Source: Flavobacterium xinjiangense
GTDB taxonomy: Bacteria > Bacteroidota > Bacteroidia > Flavobacteriales > Flavobacteriaceae
NCBI RefSeq assembly: GCF_900142885.1
Contig: NZ_FRCL01000008.1
Location: 99,537-163,536 of the forward strand
Reading direction: 5' to 3'
DNA length: 64,000 bases
Part shown: positions 35,935 to 44,021 of the stretch, piece after piece
Layout: each line of letters opens with the position of its first letter
Position numbering within the stretch: position 1 is the first letter of the stretch
Program-made: the position numbers and the translations under genes
Notes under the pieces: model-generated
The model's database searches: none
Seen by the model: the letters and a program-made list of their open reading frames with translations, nothing else
What the model was told of the DNA's origin: nothing

Positions 35935-36594
35935 TTAATCTTGATATTTCCAAAGAAATCCTGACGAACTCCTTCTTTCTCCTCTGCAACAACGTGAGAT
36001 ACAGGTTTTGGATAGTCCAGTAATCCTACTTGCCTCTGCAACGGAATTGTAACGAGCTAAAATTTCACCATTTAAAGTAAATTGAGTGACTTGTTTCTTC
36101 CTGTTATCAGGTTCAACAATAAAAGGTTCTTTGTAGTCATAACTCCATAAGTAACCTCCTAAAGTCTGATTAACACTCCAACAAGCTCTGCTAATAGCTT
36201 GTTTTCTAACATTAATACTTTTTCCCGCTGTAGTCAAATCTTCAAATGTAGCGTTTAAAGAGCCATCTAAATTGTATTGATATACCGATTTCTTGATGCT
36301 CCCGCCTCGGTCAGAGTTGTAGCCACTTTCAAGAGCATCATACTCTGAAATGTATCTTATTTCTTTAGAAGCTAATTCGTCATTGCTTGAAGCGGTGTCT
36401 ATTTCTTTCCAAGAAAAAGCATCGGGGCCGTATGTAGCTATGGCTGCTTGAAAATAACCCCCTGTACCCTTATTTGCTTTTTGAATATGGTCTGCCTTAC
36501 GCTCATCCATTGACCTTGTCGTTACTCCTATGTAGGCTTCTCCTGTCTCTTGGTTAGTTACTTTGTAAACTAGGTGTTTCTTCTTCTGCATCAT
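35935..36594 (-). CDS. GIY-YIG nuclease with two NUMOD DNA-binding repeats
   Basis: The 219-residue protein has an N-terminal GIY-YIG domain (LVYKVTNQETGEAYIGVTTRS, split at residues 8-28, with catalytic-type Arg27 and the Y10/Y21-I-G set). Two NUMOD1-like modules follow (about 105-152 and 168-219), each ending GGYLWSY or SGFLWKY. This is the build of free-standing homing endonucleases of phages. Its start overlaps the end of the RepA-like ATPase gene by 41 bases. It may target DNA of related elements. Confidence 0.88.
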   Translation of the reverse strand: MMQKKKHLVYKVTNQETGEAYIGVTTRSMDERKADHIQKANKGTGGYFQAAIATYGPDAFSWKEIDTASSNDELASKEIRYISEYDALESGYNSDRGGSIKKSVYQYNLDGSLNATFEDLTTAGKSINVRKQAISRACWSVNQTLGGYLWSYDYKEPFIVEPDNRKKQVTQFTLNGEILARYNSVAEASRITGLSKTCISRCCRGERRSSSGFLWKYQD

Positions 36595-37666
36595 CCTTTT
36601 TCATTTTTAGTTGATATTTACCCATTCCTTGATTTTCTATTTTGCCATCATTCCTCAATTTCTCTAAAGATTTGAAAAGTGTGTCTTTAGCCATCGTTTT
36701 GGGGTCATTCAGTACAAATGTTTTCATTAAGTCACCAGTCGGTATAGTCTGACTACCCAGACTAGTCTGACTTTGAATATAGGTATATATTAAATCTTTG
36801 TTTGTTGAGTCTTCGCGGTAATCAATTTTAACTTTACTGTCGTATAAAACACTTTTTTCTATTTCACTTACATTTTCAATCCATCTATCCTTATCGATTT
36901 TGTAAACAGTAGCTACAGAACTATCAACTTCAACATATTTATTGAATAACATACAAGAGTATTTATCCTTACTATTAGGAATATTAGCAAAGCCTAGTGC
37001 GTACTCAAACTCTTGAAGAATTACTCTGCTTCCTGCAATGTTATCCTGTTCGATAGGTCTATCGTTTCCTTTAGTATTATGATGTATAAGAATTATGGTT
37101 TTTTTAGAGCTTACAACATACTCTCTGAATTTCTTTACAAACTTAACACACTCTTTACTTGATTCAATTTGTCCTTGAAACAAGTGAGTAAGACTATCTA
37201 TAATAACAATGTCTGCCTTAGATTCTTCAATGCAATCTCTAAGTGTTTTCCAATCTTCATCAGAGTCAACAGATTGAATAAATTCTTCTTCAGGTGTTAA
37301 ATAATTTTCACCAAACAATACCATTTCTTGAGGATTTAATCTAGATATCTGTTTTTTAAGTCTTGAAGACCTCATTCTTGGATTTTCCTCTAAGTTAACA
37401 AAGAGCACTTTTTTTGGTCCTCCTTTAATTTCTTTGCCATAAAAGGAAGGGCTGCCTATGGCGAGTGAAATTGCGAGATTCTCTGCGAAAGTTGTTTTTC
37501 CAGTTTTACTTACTCCAACTAAGAGTCCTTTTGAGCCTTCTACTATTCCGTTCCATATTTCTGCCGGTTCTGGTTCATTTTTGAACTTTGTAATTAAATC
37601 GATTGCCCTAACTACTAATTTTGGCTTTACATTTAATGAATTACTATTTTCATTTTCCATTTTCAT
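36554..37666 (-). CDS. RepA/DnaB-like AAA ATPase (RecA-fold helicase)
   Basis: The 370-residue protein has a RecA-type ATPase core: Walker A GVSKTGKTT (51-59), Walker B ADIVIIDS (about 150-157) and a sensor LIHHNTKG. It resembles RepA-type hexameric helicases of plasmids and phage-like elements. The C-terminal part is a short winged-helix-like region. Three 9-bp repeats lie directly upstream and three more lie inside its own gene. It probably opens DNA for replication of the excised element. Confidence 0.82.
   Translation of the reverse strand: MKMENENSNSLNVKPKLVVRAIDLITKFKNEPEPAEIWNGIVEGSKGLLVGVSKTGKTTFAENLAISLAIGSPSFYGKEIKGGPKKVLFVNLEENPRMRSSRLKKQISRLNPQEMVLFGENYLTPEEEFIQSVDSDEDWKTLRDCIEESKADIVIIDSLTHLFQGQIESSKECVKFVKKFREYVVSSKKTIILIHHNTKGNDRPIEQDNIAGSRVILQEFEYALGFANIPNSKDKYSCMLFNKYVEVDSSVATVYKIDKDRWIENVSEIEKSVLYDSKVKIDYREDSTNKDLIYTYIQSQTSLGSQTIPTGDLMKTFVLNDPKTMAKDTLFKSLEKLRNDGKIENQGMGKYQLKMKKDDAEEETPSLQSN
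36746..36772. repeat. Iteron-like 9-bp repeats inside the RepA-like gene
   Basis: Three units in tandem, AGTCTGACT / ACCCAGACT / AGTCTGACT, with exact 9-base phasing. The outer two equal the outer two of the array at 37694-37720. Here they encode the residues around SQTSLGSQT. Confidence 0.8.
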
Positions 37667-38021
37667 TTTCCATTTTGAGTTATTAATTTATTTAGTCTGA
37701 CTAGTCCGACTAGTCTGACTACTCTGCGTGGACATATAAAACTATCGTACTTACATGTCGTTTTTATTAATTTAGCTATCTCATCTTTTTTATCATTTTA
37801 GTTTGAAAATCCTACTTTTCTTTCAGTAGCGTTTACAAAGATTCAATTAAAAAAGAGGTTAAAATGGGGGGTGTAGTGTAGGCGCAGTATAATATCAGAG
37901 CTAGTATGAGCTGAATTGCAAAGGAAAAGAAAGAAAATAATTTAAATATAATTTTTAACGTAGTATAAGAGCAGTATAAATCTTAGTAAAAAATATTTTT
38001 TAGGGTTTGAAACAGTTTTAT
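37667..38021. other. Intergenic region, candidate origin
   Basis: Besides the 9-bp iteron-like array it has an AT-rich part with four copies of a (C/T)AGTAT(A/G)A word at about 37885-37892, 37902-37909, 37961-37968 and 37972-37979. Iterons plus an AT-rich stretch beside a helicase-like gene fit an origin of replication. No gene seen. Confidence 0.55.
37694..37720. repeat. Iteron-like 9-bp tandem repeats upstream of the RepA-like gene
   Basis: Three contiguous units AGTCTGACT / AGTCCGACT / AGTCTGACT, 28 bases before the start codon of the RepA-like ATPase. A weaker fourth unit may follow. Likely a replication origin iteron set or an operator for the ATPase. Confidence 0.82.
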
Positions 38022-38834
38022 TTATTTCAGAATGGGTTTTACTATTAAAGTATCTAATTTGGTAATTGTTGAAGGAGTGATCTTGTAAGTCCTTAAGTTT
38101 TTGTAATCAACTGTTTCAAGTGATCTTTTTTTAACTTTGACAAAGCAATTTACAGCAATTTGCCATTTTTCATCTTTAGTATCTTCAAAGCCGTGTCCAG
38201 GGGTATTGATAATTTTGATAAAATATTTGAGTTCACTTGTGCTTCCAGTCCAGCGAATTAACTTTTTAATGATTTCGTTTTTAAAAACAAGTTCAAAATC
38301 ATTGAGAGTTATCTCATTTCCAATTAAATCGTTCTCCTTTAGAATTTTGTATAAAATTTGTATTTTAATAAAGCTACTATTATTGTATTTGAATGAATTT
38401 CTCTTTGTAGTTTTATTTAGATAAAGTGAATAAGCAGAAGATAAGTCTTTAACAGCTAATTTTATTTCAGGGTGGTAAAATTTTAGTTCGGGTTCTCTAC
38501 TGAAGTAATTAGATGCTTCCTTAAGTTGAGATACTAACGACTCACAGTAGTAAATTTTTTCTATCTGTGATAGGTTTTCAAACTGATTGTGGATTATCTT
38601 TATTGTAGCTTTAAACTTCTGTAATCTAAAGCTTTCAAAAGTCACTACTACTTCAGTGTCAACTACTTCTTCATTTGTTACAATAGGAGTATTGTAGGTA
38701 AACTGATCAAACTTATCGTTAGGAGTACAAACCTCAAATTCGTTTAGCTTACTATATAAGTCACGAAATTCTTTGACTAAATAATCCGGCTTTTTAAATT
38801 CCTTAAGATCGTCGATTAAGTCTATTAGTTGCAT
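38022..38834 (-). CDS. Hypothetical protein of the island
   Basis: The 270-residue protein is rich in Lys, Asn and Phe, has no signal peptide and no membrane segment. It has a helical pattern with the segments FDQFTYNTPIVTNEEVVD and RWTGSTSELKYFIKIINT. The latter, with GHGFEDTKDEKWQIAVNCFV, resembles the C-terminal DNA-binding-like part seen in proteins coded beside Bacteroidota RepA-like genes, but I cannot name a family. It stands between the candidate origin and the DUF3871 group, so a replication role is possible. Confidence 0.65.
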   Translation of the reverse strand: MQLIDLIDDLKEFKKPDYLVKEFRDLYSKLNEFEVCTPNDKFDQFTYNTPIVTNEEVVDTEVVVTFESFRLQKFKATIKIIHNQFENLSQIEKIYYCESLVSQLKEASNYFSREPELKFYHPEIKLAVKDLSSAYSLYLNKTTKRNSFKYNNSSFIKIQILYKILKENDLIGNEITLNDFELVFKNEIIKKLIRWTGSTSELKYFIKIINTPGHGFEDTKDEKWQIAVNCFVKVKKRSLETVDYKNLRTYKITPSTITKLDTLIVKPILK

Positions 38835-38891
38835 ATTTGGCTTGTAGCATTAAAGTTTTAGTTCTACAATATTAATCGTTTTTTAATGAGA

Positions 38892-38918
38892 TAAAAAATG
38901 GAGAGACAGAATCTCTCC
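38892..38918 (-). terminator. Intrinsic terminator after the small gene at 39024-39287
   Basis: GGAGAGA (38900-38906) pairs with TCTCTCC (38912-38918); on the minus strand a T-rich stretch follows. Confidence 0.7.
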
Positions 38919-39023
38919 GTTTTCAATTTGTACAAAAGCTTTTTCAGTGGTTTTATTGATAAAGGAGAAACCGTCTCAAAAGTTGGTTATCAAAATTCAG
39001 CATAACTCCTTGTTTTATAATAG

Positions 39024-39287
39024 TTACTCTATAGATTCCTCAATAAGGATTTCAAAAGAGTGGTAATGGTAAGCATTCCCGTTTATTATAAAAATTGTTT
39101 TTAATTCTGTTGTTACTTTAACCTCGCTAACCCATACCAATTGCCTTTTCCTTAGCATTCCCACATTGGATAATACCTTGACTTTAAAAGGGCAAAAAAG
39201 CAATTTGAGTACATTGTAGTAGGTAATTACATAAAGTTCTGTAGGCGAACTGTATTGTAGCACATTTGCTAATTCATGATCTTGCAT
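39024..39287 (-). CDS. Small hypothetical protein of the island
   Basis: An 87-residue protein with alternating strands (ELYVITYYNVLKLLFCPFKVK, split by turns) and no known motif. It ends in acidic residues (ILIEESIE). It lies in line with DUF3871 and other replication genes. Function unknown. Confidence 0.55.
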   Translation of the reverse strand: MQDHELANVLQYSSPTELYVITYYNVLKLLFCPFKVKVLSNVGMLRKRQLVWVSEVKVTTELKTIFIINGNAYHYHSFEILIEESIE

Positions 39288-39341
39288 ATTATTTTTCTCT
39301 ACCTCCCGTTAAGTATTCCTTGCTAAACAAAAGAGCTATTA

Positions 39342-40337
39342 TTAATAATGGAGAAACCAATTAGGAATGTTATTTTGGATGGATTTACCTAGGTCGTTGA
39401 TTAGTTCGTATGCGTTGACATTCCGTTCTAAGTTATTATCGATGTAAGATGATTTGTTTGCTTCCGTAAATAAGTTATAAAGATTCCAGAAACTTATCGA
39501 ACCATCTGGACTTCTTGAGAAGTTGGGACACTGGTAATAGTCTTTCACAATATTATTTATCTGACTGTCATTCAATGAAATTGGGAAGATTGATTTCTGT
39601 GTGTGTTTGTCTAAGTGTGTAAACATTCTGAATTTTCCAATTAAGTGTGCAAATTGCGTTTCAGACAACTTGTGTTCAATCATTCGCTCCATCATTCTTA
39701 GATGATTATCTCTCTTGTAATTAGAGAAAAGTTCAATCATTTTGTCTTCTAGTTCATAAATGGAAGATATCCTTATTTCATTGGAAAAGCCATCAGTACT
39801 AATGCACAGGTTGGTACACACCTTATTTTTGAAACCAATAAAGACTTTAAATTTCTCCATTGATTTTTTGGAATAAAGGTTCTCCTGATTATAGGCTCGC
39901 ACTCCGCCAATGCTCAATGTAAGCTCATTTCCGTTAACAATTTGCTTTGTCGAGGGTAAATCTATAATGAAGGCACATCGTTCGTAATAAATGGTTTTTT
40001 CGTGTTCTTCAAGATCCTTTGCAGGTTTTCCTATTGCTGATGGAATTCTTCCTTTTACTACGTGGCTTACTCTAATATCAGGTGTTTTCTGAAGTACCCC
40101 AGGCAGTAATTTTTGAATTATTTGTTGGCATTTATCTACAAACTGGAAATGACTGATTGTTGACTCGTTATCCTTTGAGAATACAGGAATGATGCAATCT
40201 TTTTCCAAATGGTCTAAGCTCACTATTTCAGTATTGGCTTCAATAAAACTACTTGATGGTTTGTTTATTATCTCGTTCTCATCTACTAGATGCTCGTTGA
40301 TGCTACTATTAAGTACTAATTCCATGGTTCTCTTCAA
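39342..40337 (-). CDS. DUF3871 family protein
   Basis: The 331-residue protein shows the DUF3871 pattern: IRVSHVVKGRIPSAIGKPAK, ERCAFIIDLPS, IGGVRAYNQENLYSKKSMEK and FKVFIGFKNKVCTNLCISTDGF. Members of this family are found on mobile elements of Bacteroidota and are thought to belong to DNA metabolism modules; the biochemical role is unknown. Its start overlaps the end of the ATPase gene by 29 bases, so the two are coupled. Confidence 0.85.
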   Translation of the reverse strand: MKRTMELVLNSSINEHLVDENEIINKPSSSFIEANTEIVSLDHLEKDCIIPVFSKDNESTISHFQFVDKCQQIIQKLLPGVLQKTPDIRVSHVVKGRIPSAIGKPAKDLEEHEKTIYYERCAFIIDLPSTKQIVNGNELTLSIGGVRAYNQENLYSKKSMEKFKVFIGFKNKVCTNLCISTDGFSNEIRISSIYELEDKMIELFSNYKRDNHLRMMERMIEHKLSETQFAHLIGKFRMFTHLDKHTQKSIFPISLNDSQINNIVKDYYQCPNFSRSPDGSISFWNLYNLFTEANKSSYIDNNLERNVNAYELINDLGKSIQNNIPNWFLHY

Positions 40338-41199
40338 TTAATGGTTTTACAATTTCTTTTTCGTCGACTAGGTGACTAGCGATGTTTTCTATCTGGTTTT
40401 TTCTATTCATAATGGCATTGTGAATCTGCTTTTGAAGCGAAGGATATTTTGAATACACATGCTTTAATCCCTCAAGATTCTCACAAGCATTGATTTCAGA
40501 CATCGCTATTTCAACTGAAATCCCCAGATTGCACCATTCAATAAGTTTCTTTCCGGTGGATGAATTAATGACGAATTCAGGTTTTCCAGAGAACAAACCA
40601 GTTCTATCTTTAGAAGCGGTCACAAGGTGATTGTCATTTATAAGCTCAAAATTGACTGTCAGCTCATATTCAAAACCGTCTCTTGTTATTTCCTTCGTAC
40701 CTAGCTTCATTACTTTAGTCTTACCATTTCCATCTTTATCAAGGCTGTAATCCGTTTTGCGTCGTACAGTAGTAATTACGTGGCAGTTTGAATTAAGAAT
40801 TTTATCGATAAAGGCTTGATGACGCGGAGTTATTTTAGCCCAATCTTGGAATCTTCCTCCAAGTTGTTCATGTAGTTCCAAGCATCCACCTTTGCCAGAC
40901 CATTCGTGTGTAATGCTGTCAATTATAACTACTTCGATTTCTTCTTTTTCACAAACCTCAATGGCTTGAATATAACGCTCTGGAGCGTATGGCTCATTCA
41001 ACGACAATACGTTAAAATCGCCTAAGTGGGAGTAGAGACTGGCACTGTTATTTTCAGTGTCAATTATGGCTATTTTAGTCCAATCGTTAGTGATTCCGTA
41101 AGCTAATAGTAAGGCTGAATAAGATTTACCAAAGCCACTTGCTCCGCTTAAACCCAGTCTTAATTTCACTTGGTTTCTTTGTGCTTTTTGTAATTTCAT
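40309..41199 (-). CDS. Sak4-like AAA ATPase (phage recombination type)
   Basis: The 296-residue protein has a RecA-like core: Walker A GASGFGKS (19-26), Walker B EVVIIDS (about 91-97), and the HEWSGKGG and TTVRRKTDY motifs seen in Sak4 single-strand annealing ATPases and other phage nucleotide-binding proteins (PF13479 type). It probably helps recombination or replication of the element. It lies directly before the DUF3871 gene and after a small protein with its own terminator. Confidence 0.85.
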   Translation of the reverse strand: MKLQKAQRNQVKLRLGLSGASGFGKSYSALLLAYGITNDWTKIAIIDTENNSASLYSHLGDFNVLSLNEPYAPERYIQAIEVCEKEEIEVVIIDSITHEWSGKGGCLELHEQLGGRFQDWAKITPRHQAFIDKILNSNCHVITTVRRKTDYSLDKDGNGKTKVMKLGTKEITRDGFEYELTVNFELINDNHLVTASKDRTGLFSGKPEFVINSSTGKKLIEWCNLGISVEIAMSEINACENLEGLKHVYSKYPSLQKQIHNAIMNRKNQIENIASHLVDEKEIVKPLIEENHGIST

Positions 41200-41257
41200 A
41201 CTGATGTTATTTGATGTTGTTATTGGTCGTTATTCGACATAATAAATTATTGTTATA

Positions 41258-41290
41258 AAAAAAAAAAGGAACTCCTTTTGAGAGTTCCTT
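41258..41290 (-). terminator. Intrinsic terminator after the 114-residue protein gene
   Basis: AAGGAACTC (41266-41274) pairs with GAGTTCCTT (41282-41290); on the minus strand it is followed by a long T run. It divides this gene from the Sak4-like gene. Confidence 0.85.
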
Positions 41291-41311
41291 AATTACTTAT
41301 AGTTAGGTGTT

Positions 41312-41656
41312 TTAGTACACCATTTCATTTTTTAGCACGTTGCTTTCTACGATGCTTTCTTCTTCTGAAAGATATTCGTAGCGGTGGGACATTTTGATGA
41401 TTTCACCTGTTTCCCGAATGGTAAATTCATAAGGGTCAACTGTAATTTTTTTTATAGTTCCCGGCATTTGAGTGCCAATTAGTGCTTTACAGGTTGGCTC
41501 ATTAAACGTACACGGTACTTTAGTTGTTCGCGCAGTAAAGTAAGTCTTTCCGGTTTCTTTACTTTTTACAGATTCAATTCCTCCTTGTACTTCAAGAGCA
41601 TAGAAGCTTTCCCCATTCTCTCTTTGATATTTTTTGTAATCTACAATTGTAACCAT
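41312..41656 (-). CDS. Hypothetical protein, possible OB-fold DNA-binding protein
   Basis: The 114-residue protein (start MVTIVDYKK; an in-frame ATG nine codons earlier is possible) is rich in beta strands: MVTIVDYKKYQRENGESFYA, split at the turn, then KTYFTARTTKVPCTF and GTIKKITVDPYEFTIRET. The pattern and its place before the Sak4-like ATPase would suit a single-strand binding protein, but no signature proves it. This is inference from context. Confidence 0.6.
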   Translation of the reverse strand: MVTIVDYKKYQRENGESFYALEVQGGIESVKSKETGKTYFTARTTKVPCTFNEPTCKALIGTQMPGTIKKITVDPYEFTIRETGEIIKMSHRYEYLSEEESIVESNVLKNEMVY

Positions 41657-41833
41657 AGTTTTTATAATTTTAAGATTAAACATTGACGGGCATATCCCAA
41701 AGCCTAGATCGAGTAGGGGTGACTGTGTGGGTTATGTAGTGTGTGACTTTAAAAAAAAAAATTTAAAATTTGTATTGGGTTTAAGTGAGATTAGGGAATC
41801 CTTTTAATTTGATATACATTCTTGAAATTATTT

Positions 41834-42844
41834 TTACTTTTTGTTACAGTTTTCTTTTATTTTTTGATAGGCTGTAGGTTCTCCAAGTTCCCCGGCTTTT
41901 GATAAGTCTTGACAACCTTTAGTTTTCTCTCCTTTTTTAATACGGGCTAATCCTCTAACCAGATAAGAATTTCCATTTGGTTCAATGTTTATAGCTTTAG
42001 TACAATCAGAAATACACTTGTCTAATTGTCCTAGATTCAAGAGTATTTCAGCTCTAGTATCCCAAATAAACCATTCCGTTTTATCTAATTGTAAAGCTTT
42101 TTCAACAAGGGGTAATGCTGCTTTATAGCTTCCTAGTTCTACCAAACAATAAGCTTTATTGTTATAAACGGTTGAAAATTTATAGTTTTGAGGGGTCACT
42201 TTTCCTTCCATTGACAATATTTTATCATAGTCACTAATAGCCCCGTATTTATCATCAATGTTGCTTTTTGCTAATGCTCTCATGAAAATCACATCAGTAT
42301 CATTAGGTTCGTTTTCAAGGTATTTTGAATAACTAAAAATTGCTTTTGAATAATCTTCATTTTCATAATACTCATTACCTTCATTCAAAAAGTCCTCAAC
42401 TTCATTTGTTTGTGACTGTTGACTCTCAGGTGGATTTTGATTCTCAGGTAAATTTTGAGTTGCTGGTTTTTTAGAATTTTGCTCTGAAACGAATAAATTA
42501 TATTCTGTAATAATTTCATTTATATCTATTTCGCTTTGGTTTAAGGATTTTGTGGCACGAGCTAAATCTTTATCTTCCATAAAGGTTAAAAAGCCATATT
42601 CTTCGTTTAATCTCCCTAAAAAAGGTTCTTCTTTAATTGAAGTTTTTAATTCAAGTACCAGTTTTTTTAAATGATATAAATATTTTTGATTTTCATTGTA
42701 TTTAGCCTGAAGAGCCATTGGAACAGACATTATTTCGCTACGGGTCATTGGGGTATAAGTAGAGGTAGATATTGTGCTATATCTATTTTGAGCGTATGTC
42801 GATATCACTGATATTAAGAGTAGTAATGTGATTATTTTTTTCAT
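41834..42844 (-). CDS. Exported tetratricopeptide repeat protein of the island
   Basis: The 336-residue protein has a signal peptide (ITLLLLISVISTYAQ), an N-terminal helical part with the motif YTPMTRSEIMSVPMALQAKY, a Gln/Pro/Glu-rich linker and a C-terminal set of TPR units (EYYENEDYSKAIFSYSKYLE, split by the linker, and GSYAALPLV-like helices). It would act in the periplasm or at the surface. It is the last gene of a minus-strand row of five unknown genes. Function unknown. Confidence 0.75.
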   Translation of the reverse strand: MKKIITLLLLISVISTYAQNRYSTISTSTYTPMTRSEIMSVPMALQAKYNENQKYLYHLKKLVLELKTSIKEEPFLGRLNEEYGFLTFMEDKDLARATKSLNQSEIDINEIITEYNLFVSEQNSKKPATQNLPENQNPPESQQSQTNEVEDFLNEGNEYYENEDYSKAIFSYSKYLENEPNDTDVIFMRALAKSNIDDKYGAISDYDKILSMEGKVTPQNYKFSTVYNNKAYCLVELGSYKAALPLVEKALQLDKTEWFIWDTRAEILLNLGQLDKCISDCTKAINIEPNGNSYLVRGLARIKKGEKTKGCQDLSKAGELGEPTAYQKIKENCNKK

Positions 42845-42864
42845 TTTTTTTTTTTTGATTTGTA

Positions 42865-43302
42865 TTATTGTTTTGGGTAAAACACTAAATTCCCAGAATA
42901 GTCTTCTTTATAAGTTCCAAGTACATTTCCGTATTTGTCTTTTTTTACGGTATTGCCAGAATAATCTTTTGAATATGTATAAAGAACATTCCCATATTGG
43001 TCTTTTTCTACTGTGTTTCCTGCATAATCTTTCGACTTTGTAGTTTGAGTATTCCCGTATTGATCCTTTGTCACGGTTCTACCTGAATAATCTTCTGATT
43101 CGGTTTTAATAACATTTCCGTATTTGTCTTTCCATACCAGTTTTCCTGAATAATCGGTTGAAGCAATAGCAATGACATTGCCATATTGGTCTTTAGCAAC
43201 AGTATTTCCGGAGTAATCTTTTGAGTAGGTTATCTTCTGATTTTGACAAAAACTTAAAGTTGTTACTAATAAAAAGGTCATTGTGAAAATTAATTTTTTC
43301 AT
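42865..43302 (-). CDS. Exported protein made of five 21-residue repeats
   Basis: The 145-residue protein starts at MKKLIFTMTF with a signal peptide ending SFCQ. Residues 27-131 are five repeats of exactly 21 residues with the core DYSGNTV-x-KD-(Q/K)-YGNV, and a half repeat (DYSGNLVFYPKQ) ends it. The repeats are visible in the DNA at about 42910-43224. The turn-rich pattern (SGN, YGN) suggests a stack of short beta hairpins or a beta-solenoid. I know no named family. An ATG 15 codons earlier is less likely, as it precedes the signal peptide. Confidence 0.75.
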   Translation of the reverse strand: MKKLIFTMTFLLVTTLSFCQNQKITYSKDYSGNTVAKDQYGNVIAIASTDYSGKLVWKDKYGNVIKTESEDYSGRTVTKDQYGNTQTTKSKDYAGNTVEKDQYGNVLYTYSKDYSGNTVKKDKYGNVLGTYKEDYSGNLVFYPKQ

Positions 43303-43397
43303 CTTACTATAAATTGTTTCCTGCCTACTCTGTACAGTTTTCAGCATCCCTGTTCTTGAAATTGGTTTTTTTAATAATGAGGTTATATAATTCGCAA

Positions 43398-43613
43398 TTA
43401 CTTATTAAATGTTTTAAGTATTCCATAGCCAACAGTGCCAACCACAATTAAGACAATCCAAGCACCAATACTCTCTCCAATACCTCCCATAAAGCTCTCA
43501 CCATGCATCATTCCAGACAAACCCCATATTGGTAATAAGAATAGTAGTATGATTGCTATAACACCAATCTTTGCGCATCCGCTGTTGTCTTTTTTTCTTC
43601 TGTCATAATTCAT
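43398..43613 (-). CDS. Small membrane protein of the island
   Basis: The 71-residue protein has a charged N-terminus (NYDRRKKDNSG) and two hydrophobic segments (IGVIAIILLFLLPIWGLSGM and AWIVLIVVGTVGYGIL) joined by a Gly-rich loop. No family is recognised. It lies between two unknown genes on the same strand. Such small two-span proteins occur in toxins, immunity or phage-related functions, but there is no evidence for one here. Confidence 0.6.
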   Translation of the reverse strand: MNYDRRKKDNSGCAKIGVIAIILLFLLPIWGLSGMMHGESFMGGIGESIGAWIVLIVVGTVGYGILKTFNK

Positions 43614-43672
43614 TTAAGTATTTATTAAGCAATTCTTGTATTTTAGTTTTATCAAAGTGACTTTAATTTATC

Positions 43673-43993
43673 TTAAAAGGGCATTATACCTAAACAGATT
43701 AGATTGTTGTTTTCTTTAATTACGATTGAAAGGAGGGGATGTTTATGGGTATTGTCATAAAAATTGTAATTAAGTACTTCCTCATCTGTGTTCCATGTTG
43801 GCTGTTCTATTTTTAATGTAAGTTCTCCTTCTGAACTTTCATGAGCATGAGTAAGCATTCCTTTAAAAAATTGATAAAAATCCTTTTTATTAGGTGCTTC
43901 TGTTTCTACCTCCGCTAACATTAGAAAAGGCAAAAAAGATTCTAGGTCGTTATTAATACATGATAAAATCAATTGAGCCTTAATTTTTTTCAT
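43673..43993 (-). CDS. Hypothetical protein of the island
   Basis: The 106-residue protein has no signal peptide and an alternating helix/strand pattern (AQLILSCINNDLESFLPFLML then EGELTLKIEQPTW, and a final LLSIVIKENNNLICLGIMPF, each broken by charged residues). It is acidic in the middle. I recognise no family. It forms part of the five-gene row of unknown genes. Confidence 0.55.
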   Translation of the reverse strand: MKKIKAQLILSCINNDLESFLPFLMLAEVETEAPNKKDFYQFFKGMLTHAHESSEGELTLKIEQPTWNTDEEVLNYNFYDNTHKHPLLSIVIKENNNLICLGIMPF

Positions 43994-44021
43994 TGATGTT
44001 GTTTTGTTGTTTGGTTTTTGA

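Noticed and set aside
35760..36041. 93-residue minus frame near the GIY-YIG gene
   Set aside because: Overlaps the end of the better supported GIY-YIG/NUMOD gene in another frame and covers its terminator.
42910..43224. CRISPR array
   Set aside because: The 63-base periodicity comes from coding repeats of 21 residues with no variable spacers, and no cas genes are in the window.
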